DNA of 6,044 bases from the NCBI GenBank assembly GCA_011391755.1, contig JAABPZ010000082.1, forward strand, positions 1 through 6,044. Direction: 5' to 3'. Origin of the DNA: Methanothrix sp. (GTDB lineage: Archaea > Halobacteriota > Methanosarcinia > Methanotrichales > Methanotrichaceae). This document shows, piece by piece, positions 1-3,936 of this stretch (position 1 is the stretch's first letter; each line of letters starts with the position of its first letter). Under the pieces are notes generated by a model. The model had not been told where the DNA came from and made no database searches. It saw only the letters and a list, made by a program, of their open reading frames with translations. The position numbers were made by a program, and so were the translations under genes.

Positions 1-78
1 CTTTCCTGCCCCTGCCGTACCTATTAAAAATAAGGCAAAGACCAATGTCAGAATGGTCTTCTTTGTGCACATTTTCAT
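1..78 (-). CDS. N-terminus of a secreted or membrane-anchored protein (partial)
   Basis: Only the first 26 residues are in the window, and the frame runs off the left edge. They start MKMCTKKTILTL, continue with a hydrophobic stretch (LVFALFLIG) and end in small residues (TAGAGK). This is the n-, h- and AXA-like c-region layout of a Sec signal peptide. The start at 78 is well supported by a GGAGAGGTGA ribosome site ending 6 bases upstream; an in-frame ATG at 72 is too close to that site to be preferred. It lies 26 bases after the permease stop on the same strand, so it is probably the third gene of the arsR-permease operon. The mature domain is not visible. A periplasmic thioredoxin-like or metal-binding partner would fit the context, but that is a guess. 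Confidence 0.7.
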   Translation of the reverse strand, partial: MKMCTKKTILTLVFALFLIGTAGAGK

Positions 79-84
79 CTTAAT

Positions 85-94
85 TCACCTCTCC
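85..94 (-). promoter_or_regulatory. strong Shine-Dalgarno site of the third operon gene
   Basis: Read on the minus strand this is GGAGAGGTGA, a near match to the complement of the archaeal 16S 3' end (AUCACCUCC), 6 bases before the ATG at 78. It fixes that start and shows that the gene is translated from an internal operon site, unlike the apparently leaderless arsR. Confidence 0.75.
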
Positions 95-104
95 TTTTCT
101 TAAA

Positions 105-1196
105 TTATGAGACAATCGCTCCGTAGAGCATACCCATTAGAGTGGAGGCTATCACGACCAGGCTGAAGTAAACAGCACCTTTCTTTGGGCCTATGATTCT
201 CGTGATCACTATCATGCTTGGCAGGCTCAGCGATGGGCCGGCCAGGAGCAGAGAAAGCGCCGGACCTGCAGCCGTAATTCCAGTGCTGTAACCGAACAGC
301 GTCCCTACTACTGGTACCTCTAGCAGGGTCGGCATATAGAGCAAAGCCCCGATAATAGAGGCTGTAAAGCATGCCAGGAAGCTGTTCGAGCCTAAATAGG
401 TTCTGAGCAGTTCGGTGGGCATGAAGTAACCAATAATCCCCGTTATGAAGGTTCCAACCACCAGTAGGGGAAAGATCTTTTTGGTCAGAGACCAGGTCTC
501 ACTGAAGAAGGCGCTCTTCTCCTCAGAGGAGAAATATTTTGTCAGGACAAAAGCAGCAGCCACTATGAATGCAGCGACTATCGTCCATTTAATTGAGAAG
601 TCTAATTTCGAAGTGGCAGATAGCAACACACCAATTAGGAGCGCAATGAATAAAACCGCGATACGTTCAGTTCGAGCACTTCCTTGGGGCTCGGTCGTCA
701 TCTGAATAGCTTGAGATGGTGCATTGGCTGGTGGAATCTCGCACTTCTTAGAGCTCCTCTCGAATATTGCAGCCATTATCAGGCCGATGATAACTGCCAT
801 GGACACTGCGGCAATCGCTCTGGCAATTCCTAGATCCAAGCCCAGTACTCTGGCAGTGAGAACTATTGCTAGGAGGTTTATAGCAGGGCCAGAGAAGAGG
901 AACGCGGTTGCCGGACCTATCCCTGCCCCCTTCTTTTCTATTCCTGCGAACATGGGCAGTATAGTGCAGCTGCATACTGCCAGTATTGTGCCGGATGTAG
1001 CTGCCACGCTATAGCATAACCACTTAGGAGCATCTTTTCCGAAGTACTTCAGCACCATTTCCGTCTTGAGGAGTGCTGCTATGGCCCCTGCTATGAAAAA
1101 TGCTGGTATCAGACAGGTCAAAACGTGCGCTGATAAATATTCCAGCAATGTTTGCAGTCCTGCTTGCAGGGCCGCCATGATTGTATATGTAACCAT
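105..1196 (-). CDS. permease, COG0701 / ArsP_1 (DUF318) family, probable metal(loid) efflux
   Basis: A 363-residue polytopic membrane protein with about ten hydrophobic segments in two halves, separated by a polar loop at about residues 147-178. The first half has the family signature AVCSCTILPMFAG (residues 73-85), followed by GPATAFLFSGPAIN (94-107). The paired Cys75 and Cys77 are typical of this family. The second half has the matching MPTLLEVPVVGTL (288-300) and AAGPALSLLLAGPSLSLP (309-326), which suggests an internal pseudo-repeat. Known relatives export methylated arsenic (ArsP) or are linked to Cu/Zn efflux; the substrate here cannot be told from sequence. The start at 1196 is supported by AGGAG 8 bases upstream (1205-1209), inside the end of arsR; an in-frame Met7 lacks such a site. 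Only 4 bases separate it from the ArsR gene, so co-transcription and control by that regulator are very likely. Confidence 0.9.
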   Translation of the reverse strand: MVTYTIMAALQAGLQTLLEYLSAHVLTCLIPAFFIAGAIAALLKTEMVLKYFGKDAPKWLCYSVAATSGTILAVCSCTILPMFAGIEKKGAGIGPATAFLFSGPAINLLAIVLTARVLGLDLGIARAIAAVSMAVIIGLIMAAIFERSSKKCEIPPANAPSQAIQMTTEPQGSARTERIAVLFIALLIGVLLSATSKLDFSIKWTIVAAFIVAAAFVLTKYFSSEEKSAFFSETWSLTKKIFPLLVVGTFITGIIGYFMPTELLRTYLGSNSFLACFTASIIGALLYMPTLLEVPVVGTLFGYSTGITAAGPALSLLLAGPSLSLPSMIVITRIIGPKKGAVYFSLVVIASTLMGMLYGAIVS

Positions 1197-1200
1197 AATA

Positions 1201-1545
1201 TTAGCTCCTACTTGACAAAGATTTTTCCAGGATTTTTCCAGCCTCGGAAAGCTGAGATATCTGCACCAGGGTCATACTGTCCACCATTCTGATCAGATCA
1301 AATACTTGAGGATCCTTTATGCAGTAGACCGTTCTTTTGCCCTCTACTTTGCGTTCCAATATATCAGCTTCGTAGAGAATGTTCAGATGTTTGGATATTG
1401 TGGATTGAGATCTCTGGAAAGCAGGGAGGATCTCGCAGACGCAACGCTCGCCTGCGGACAAAAATTCCAGTAGCTCAAGCCTGGTGGGATCGGATAAGGC
1501 GCTCAGGATCTTTACGCGCAAGTCCGAGACAGATTTTTGAGTCAT
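1201..1545 (-). CDS. ArsR/SmtB-family winged-helix metal(loid)-sensing repressor
   Basis: A 114-residue protein of the usual ArsR family length. Residues 9-31 give the first helices, with the family motif LSDPTRLELLEFL (17-29). ERCVCEIL (33-40) carries the Cys35-x-Cys37 pair in the position of the alpha-3 arsenite site of classical ArsR. The third cysteine of the E. coli type (CVCDLC) is absent, but Cys75 in the wing could serve. The recognition helix is SQSTISKHLNILYEADIL (47-64), followed by the wing ERKVEGKRTVYCI. As the first gene before the permease, it probably represses this operon until metal(loid) binds. No good ribosome site precedes the ATG, and a TATA box about 28-35 bases upstream predicts a leader of only about 5 bases. 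The family call is firm; the inducing ion (As(III), Sb(III) or another thiophilic metal) is inferred. Confidence 0.92.
   Translation of the reverse strand: MTQKSVSDLRVKILSALSDPTRLELLEFLSAGERCVCEILPAFQRSQSTISKHLNILYEADILERKVEGKRTVYCIKDPQVFDLIRMVDSMTLVQISQLSEAGKILEKSLSSRS
1205..1209 (-). promoter_or_regulatory. Shine-Dalgarno site of the permease gene
   Basis: AGGAG on the minus strand, within the last codons of the ArsR gene and 8 bases before the permease ATG at 1196. It decides between the ATG at 1196 and the in-frame Met7 at 1178. Confidence 0.6.
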
Positions 1546-1572
1546 GACAAAAACATGCTAATCACATATTCG

Positions 1573-1580
1573 GATATAAA
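1573..1580 (-). promoter_or_regulatory. arsR operon TATA box
   Basis: TTTATATC on the minus strand, preceded by a purine-rich BRE-like GCGATAAG. Archaeal transcription usually starts about 26-28 bases after the box centre, here near 1550. That leaves about 5 bases before the ArsR ATG at 1545, so the mRNA is expected to be nearly leaderless, in keeping with the lack of a ribosome site. Confidence 0.65.
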
Positions 1581-1583
1581 CTT

Positions 1584-1599
1584 ATCGCAATATGGCGAT
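1584..1599. promoter_or_regulatory. probable ArsR operator palindrome
   Basis: ATCGCAATATGGCGAT is a 16-bp palindrome: ATCGC and GCGAT arms around an ATAT core, with one mismatched pair. It lies immediately upstream of the arsR TATA box and overlaps the BRE. A dimeric repressor bound here would block TFB/TBP binding. The size and symmetry suit ArsR-family operators. Binding by this ArsR is inferred from position. Confidence 0.6.
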
Positions 1600-1801
1600 T
1601 ATTAGATATTAGACAGTAGTTTACATTGATCGTTTAATGGCGAGTCCCTCCCGAAGCGGAATCATGCCCCGCTCCAAAATGAGTGGCACTTCCTATAAGG
1701 GCGCTGTGGATAGGTGCAGATCCTGCTTGAGACTTGATTATGCGATTTTAGGATCGTTCTTCTTTCAAACCACTGGTATAGATTTTTATGAAGGCGAAAG
1801 C

Positions 1802-1809
1802 TTTATATA
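1802..1809 (+). promoter_or_regulatory. orphan archaeal-type TATA box
   Basis: CGAAAGC followed by TTTATATA reads as a BRE plus TATA box on the plus strand, predicting a start near 1832. No credible coding sequence follows within the normal distance, and a T-run (TATTTTTTCC) comes about 20 bases after the predicted start. It could be a relic promoter, drive a short RNA, or be chance in AT-rich DNA. Confidence 0.35.
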
Positions 1810-1848
1810 TCGACAATTGACGTATAGTTTATTGGCAAAGGTCGATAT
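1807..1848. repeat. 8-bp perfect inverted repeat, ATATCGAC / GTCGATAT
   Basis: Arms at 1807-1814 and 1841-1848 with 26 bases between them. The left arm overlaps the end of the orphan TATA box, and the right arm lies just after the predicted transcription start. That placement would suit a pair of repressor half-sites around a promoter. The function is inferred only from position. Confidence 0.4.
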
Positions 1849-1930
1849 TCTATTTTTTCCCTCCTACACCCAAGACTTTTGCCTCCCTCCTTATTACCAG
1901 CATTTCCACTAGCTGGGCATCCTTGCTCGC

Positions 1931-2076
1931 AAGTTCATATGGTCTATGATATTTTTGAAATTACAATTTTTATATCATAGATCTCTTTTTGATCCCAGCT
2001 CTTCCGTTCTTCATCATCCTCGTTGATCAGAGCTTCCTCGTAACTCCCTTTTTGCGTAATTAGGAAAAGTTCATAT
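1931..2076. repeat. 10-bp direct repeat, AAGTTCATAT (1931-1940 and 2067-2076)
   Basis: Two exact copies of AAGTTCATAT, each followed within 1-2 bases by TCTAT, 136 bases apart. The second copy includes the presumed TATA region of the 2116 gene. The first is followed directly by the 1943-1981 palindrome. This looks like a duplicated promoter/operator element. Confidence 0.4.
1943..1981. repeat. 10-bp perfect inverted repeat, TCTATGATAT / ATATCATAGA
   Basis: Arms at 1943-1952 and 1972-1981 enclose a 19-base T-rich loop, which itself contains AAATT-AC-AATTT (1958-1969). As RNA it folds into a long AU-rich hairpin; as DNA it is a large operator-like palindrome. The stem is AU-only apart from two G-C pairs, which is unusual for a classical terminator. 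A regulatory site, or the fold of a short transcript, is as likely. Confidence 0.5.
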
Positions 2077-2079
2077 ATC
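2064..2079 (+). promoter_or_regulatory. promoter (BRE/TATA) of the 85-aa / DUF3800 unit
   Basis: GGAAAAGT followed by TCATATATC reads as BRE plus TATA. Counting about 27 bases from the box centre puts the transcription start near 2102, giving a leader of about 14 bases before the ATG at 2116. The leader is purine-rich (GAGAAGAG) but has no clear Shine-Dalgarno match. Confidence 0.5.
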
Positions 2080-2097
2080 TATCCGGATACATAGATA
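2076..2097. promoter_or_regulatory. candidate operator palindrome between TATA box and start
   Basis: TATCTAT (2076-2082) and ATAGATA (2091-2097) form a perfect 7-bp inverted repeat. The spacer overlaps a self-complementary ATCCGGAT (2081-2088). The site overlaps the end of the TATA box and extends towards the expected start site, where a bound dimer would block the promoter. The binding protein is unknown. Autoregulation by the downstream 85-aa protein is possible, as in antitoxin-like genes, but unproven. Confidence 0.5.
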
Positions 2098-2115
2098 CTT
2101 GAGAAGAGAAATAGA

Positions 2116-2373
2116 ATGAACGAGAAATTAAAGGCAATACGAGAGCAGGTTAAGGCGGAAATGGAGCACATTCCGCGCGGCGGCTCTGCACAAAATGAGT
2201 TGCGCATGATCTATTGGCCTTTGAGAATGAACAGCCTGGGAAAGAAGGCAAAAGCAGATGAGACAAAAGAGGATATCCTGAAGAGGGCGATTATTGAGGT
2301 GAAGAAGACACACAGCGACTTTAAGCCTCAGTATAATGAGCAATTCTTTAAGATCGAATCAACTATCGAGTGA
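2116..2373 (+). CDS. small charged protein of unknown function, partner of the DUF3800 gene
   Basis: An 85-residue soluble protein with no signal peptide or membrane segment. Residues 2-19 (NEKLKAIREQVKAEMEHI) look like a charged amphipathic helix. A glycine-rich turn (RGGS, 21-24) follows, then MIYWPLRM (31-38), and a lysine/glutamate-rich second half (KEDILKRAIIEVKK, 51-64). I do not recognise a family. It is encoded 4 bases ahead of the DUF3800 gene in a shared transcript, with a palindromic operator at its promoter. Small gene first, effector second, with a promoter palindrome, is the usual layout of antitoxin-toxin or regulator-effector pairs, so it may bind or regulate the DUF3800 protein. 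That role is inferred from layout alone. Confidence 0.65.
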   Translation: MNEKLKAIREQVKAEMEHIPRGGSAQNELRMIYWPLRMNSLGKKAKADETKEDILKRAIIEVKKTHSDFKPQYNEQFFKIESTIE

Positions 2374-2377
2374 TCAA

Positions 2378-3025
2378 ATGGAGATCTATCTCGATGAATC
2401 TGGAAGCCTTGGCCGGCTGGGGTCTCGTGCCTCTAAAGAAGATCTGTATTTTGTTATAGCTACCCTAATTGTCAGAGATGACCTCCCTATCAAGAGATGT
2501 GTTAAGGACATAAGGAGAAGGAAGATCAAAAAGAAATACAAGGTTAGATCGGAGTTGAAGTTCAGTAATTCCTACAAGACCATCAGAAGAAGAACCCTTG
2601 AGTGCGTGGGCAGAACCAATAATGACATTGCATTTGCCTTGCTGCGAAAATATCAGGTTGATGAGGACCTCAAAAATAAGCCGCAGATGGTGTACAACTA
2701 TCTCTGCAAGCAACTGCTCTACAGAATCATAAGCAAATATGAGATGGGCGGCACGATAAATATAATCGTAGATAGATCCCTCTATGGAGTCCAAAGAGAG
2801 AATTTCAATGATTACGTTGAGGGCCGGATAGGTGTTCGCATACCTGCAAGTATAGAGGTCTCACATGTCGATTCAAAACAGTGCCCATGTGTTCAGGCCA
2901 TAGACTTCGTCGCCGGTGCAATAAGCCGTAAGTATAGAGACAATGACGACCAATACTATCAAAAAATCCAAAATAGAGTATCCATAGTACTCGATTTCTT
3001 TGAACCGGATAAAAGAAAGCTGTAG
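2378..3025 (+). CDS. DUF3800-family protein (RNase H-like fold)
   Basis: From the ATG at 2378 this is a 215-residue protein. The upstream in-frame ATG at 2336 would overlap the preceding gene by 38 bases and add 14 residues before the family's usual start, so I reject it. The N-terminus MEIYLDESGSLG (1-12) is the DUF3800 signature. Other acidic positions that fit the family are Glu59 in SELKFS, Asp132 in INIIVDRSLY, and Asp165 and Asp176 in HVDSKQCPCVQAIDFVAGAI. These resemble the metal-binding set of an RNase H-like nuclease fold. The middle is basic (IRRRKIKKKYK, 45-55), which suits nucleic-acid binding. The biochemical role of the family is poorly known; members are often near defence or mobile genes. 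It is probably translationally coupled to the 85-aa gene, whose stop lies 4 bases upstream. Confidence 0.85.
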   Translation: MEIYLDESGSLGRLGSRASKEDLYFVIATLIVRDDLPIKRCVKDIRRRKIKKKYKVRSELKFSNSYKTIRRRTLECVGRTNNDIAFALLRKYQVDEDLKNKPQMVYNYLCKQLLYRIISKYEMGGTINIIVDRSLYGVQRENFNDYVEGRIGVRIPASIEVSHVDSKQCPCVQAIDFVAGAISRKYRDNDDQYYQKIQNRVSIVLDFFEPDKRKL

Positions 3026-3030
3026 CGAAC

Positions 3031-3084
3031 CCCTCTCTACTTCGTCCCACCCGCCAATTGGCGGCCTCATTCTTTTCGAGAGGG
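3031..3084 (+). terminator. nested stem-loop after the DUF3800 gene
   Basis: The outer arms CCCTCTC (3031-3037) and GAGAGGG (3078-3084) are perfectly complementary. Inside is CCGCCAATTGGCGG (3051-3064), a 14-bp palindrome that folds as a 5-bp GC stem with an AATT loop. It is followed by TTCTTTT (3070-3076). Six bases after the DUF3800 stop and before a convergent gene, it probably ends transcription. Confidence 0.5.
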
Positions 3085-3137
3085 ACTTACAACACTACGA
3101 ATTATAATAGTTGAGTAGATCTATTTAAGACTTAGCA

Positions 3138-3539
3138 TCAATGATCGAGCAATGCTATTATTCGTCCTCGACCACCCTGGCCGGAGATCTTCAGAGCGAT
3201 GGCCTCGACCTTTGCAGTTTCACGCGCCCTCCGCAGGCCTATTTTTCCCACATACTTGCTTTTCGTCTTCCTGTCCATCTTCCAGTAATGATACCAGTAC
3301 GGCCCGTGCAGCTCCCCGCCGGTCCTGGCGCAGCGGCAGGAGGGCTTGCCGCACAACACCCTCTGCAGCACATAGGAGCCGCCGCCTCTGGCAGGCTCGA
3401 TCTCCAGAACCTCAGCTCCCTTCTTCTCGGCCCGCTCCTGGGCCACAATCTGGGCTTCGAGCTGCTCAATAGCGTGATCTATCCCGGCCATCTGCTCTTG
3501 GAGCGCTTCCAGCCTCCTTTTGAGGCCCTCGGAGTTCAT
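3138..3539 (-). CDS. DUF6788-family protein
   Basis: A 133-residue protein. Residues 4-40 form a heptad-like, charged coiled coil (LKRRLEALQEQMAGIDHAIE...). The conserved core follows: GGGSYVLQRVLCGKPSCRC (52-70) with Cys63, Cys68 and Cys70, then HGPYWYHYWKMDRKTKSKYVGK (start His78), a pattern I associate with DUF6788 proteins. The cysteines and His78 could form a small zinc site. The C-terminal 30 residues are basic and helical. Members are numerous in archaeal genomes and often near mobile or accessory genes; the function is unknown to me. It converges on the DUF3800 gene. No ribosome site precedes the ATG at 3539, and a strong 11-bp inverted repeat sits 2 bases upstream of the start. Base composition is more GC-rich than the neighbouring DUF3800 gene, suggesting a different origin. 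Confidence 0.82.
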   Translation of the reverse strand: MNSEGLKRRLEALQEQMAGIDHAIEQLEAQIVAQERAEKKGAEVLEIEPARGGGSYVLQRVLCGKPSCRCARTGGELHGPYWYHYWKMDRKTKSKYVGKIGLRRARETAKVEAIALKISGQGGRGRIIALLDH

Positions 3540-3541
3540 GC

Positions 3542-3592
3542 CGTCTTATGTGTACTTTCTGGAAGATCAAATTAACTATGGCACATAAGACG
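3542..3592. repeat. 11-bp perfect inverted repeat before the DUF6788 start
   Basis: CGTCTTATGTG (3542-3552) and CACATAAGACG (3582-3592) are exact reverse complements with 29 bases between. The arm nearest the gene ends 2 bases from the ATG at 3539. It may be an operator pair, an mRNA stem hiding the start codon, or a relic of a mobile-element end. No transposase is visible nearby. Confidence 0.55.
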
Positions 3593-3670
3593 AGAGCAAG
3601 CGTGCAAGTCATTACTCGATATCCCTGGCGTATCCAGCTCTATTCCGAGCAGTTAGGCCCTCTTCCAAGA

Positions 3671-3710
3671 ATTACCAATAATCTATAAATTATTGGTAAT
3701 TTATTGGTAA
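3671..3710. repeat. three copies of TTATTGGTAA: inverted pair plus direct copy
   Basis: ATTACCAATAA (3671-3681) and TTATTGGTAAT (3690-3700) form a perfect 11-bp inverted repeat with 8 bases between. TTATTGGTAA recurs immediately at 3701-3710, where it encodes the last residues and stop (GYQ*) of the minus-strand pseudogene. The hairpin could end that gene's transcript. The exact tandem copying of the stop-codon motif looks like a local duplication or an iteron-like binding site. Confidence 0.55.
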
Positions 3711-3869
3711 CCTGGCAAGTAGCGAATGCCCCTGTAGCGTCCCTCTTTTCGCAGTTGTCCCGCTTTTTGCATCTTCTGCCAGCAGATATCTGGCCTGGCC
3801 TCGTTTACGTCCAGCAGCTCCCAGCCCGTCCGCCTTCAGGCCGCCAAGGCTACGAAATAAGAATTTCAT
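3701..3869 (-). pseudogene. short frameshifted gene, unknown family
   Basis: From the ATG at 3869 the frame reads MKFLFRSLGGLKADG. It then goes out of frame, but a gene-like sequence continues in the next frame: GWELLDVNEARPDICWQKM, followed by QKAGQLRKEGRYRGIRYLPG and YQ-stop at 3701-3703. Removing one base from the GGG run at 3825-3827 (minus strand) joins them into LKADGWELLDVNE and gives a 55-residue protein. The joined sequence has continuous, protein-like composition, with a basic C-terminus. I do not recognise the family; it may be the C-terminal part of a longer protein. Whether the shift is true decay or a sequencing error cannot be told here. Confidence 0.5.
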
Positions 3870-3905
3870 GAGCAAACACGCGCAATTTTCTCATAATACG
3901 TCAAG

Positions 3906-3915
3906 CTTATATAAA
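3906..3915 (+). promoter_or_regulatory. TATA box of the winged-helix / nucleotidyltransferase pair
   Basis: CTTATATAAA, centred about 26 bases before the ATG at 3937, predicts transcription starting at or within a base or two of that ATG, giving a leaderless mRNA. There is no ribosome site. The core TTATATAA (3907-3914) is self-complementary, so it could also serve the divergent pseudogene that starts at 3869. Confidence 0.6.
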
Positions 3916-3936
3916 TGATTGACATATAATGAGATT

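Larger units (their letters stand above)
1600..2060. other. intergenic stretch without an intact gene
   Basis: About 460 AT-rich bases between the arsR promoter and the promoter of the DUF3800 unit. The plus-strand frame at 1637-1912 has no recognisable domain, an odd composition and no ribosome site, and I do not accept it as a gene. The stretch holds an orphan TATA box near 1802, two strong inverted repeats (1807-1848 and 1943-1981), a 10-bp direct repeat (1931-1940 and 2067-2076), and minus-strand peptide fragments between about 1850 and 2078. Together these suggest a decayed locus or a regulatory spacer. Confidence 0.5.
1850..2078 (-). pseudogene. possible decayed minus-strand coding remnant
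   Basis: Two gene-like open segments lie end to end on the minus strand in different frames. The first (2078-1944) lacks an ATG and reads YELFLITQKGSYEEALINE, then an acidic/charged stretch ending KEIYDIKIVISKIS and a stop. The second (1960-1850) reads FQKYHRPYELASKDAQLVEM, then LVIRREAKVLGVGGKK and a stop. The mixed charged composition looks more protein-like than random, and a frameshift near 1945-1960 would join them. I recognise no family. Both copies of 'YEL' come from the 10-bp direct repeat, so this reading is weak, and chance open frames remain a real alternative. Confidence 0.25.

Noticed and set aside
445..1014. Plus-strand open frames opposite the permease
   Set aside because: They are antisense shadows of a clear membrane-protein gene.
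1621..1692. Minus-strand 23-residue fragment EVPLILERGMIPLREGLAIK...
   Set aside because: It looks protein-like but is too short, with stops at both ends and no start or context, to call a gene remnant.
1637..1912. Plus-strand 91-residue open frame
   Set aside because: No domain, no ribosome site, an odd composition (many aromatic and Ser residues) and a repeat-rich background. The predicted TATA box lies inside it.
2336..2377. Upstream ATG of the DUF3800 frame at 2336
   Set aside because: It would overlap the preceding gene and add 14 unconserved residues before MEIYLDESG, the family's usual start.
3141..3575. Plus-strand frames opposite DUF6788
   Set aside because: The minus strand carries the conserved CGKPSCRC and HGPYW motifs; these frames are shadows.
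3919..3936. TTG start for the winged-helix gene
   Set aside because: The TATA spacing predicts transcription beginning at the ATG at 3937, so the TTG would not be in the mRNA.
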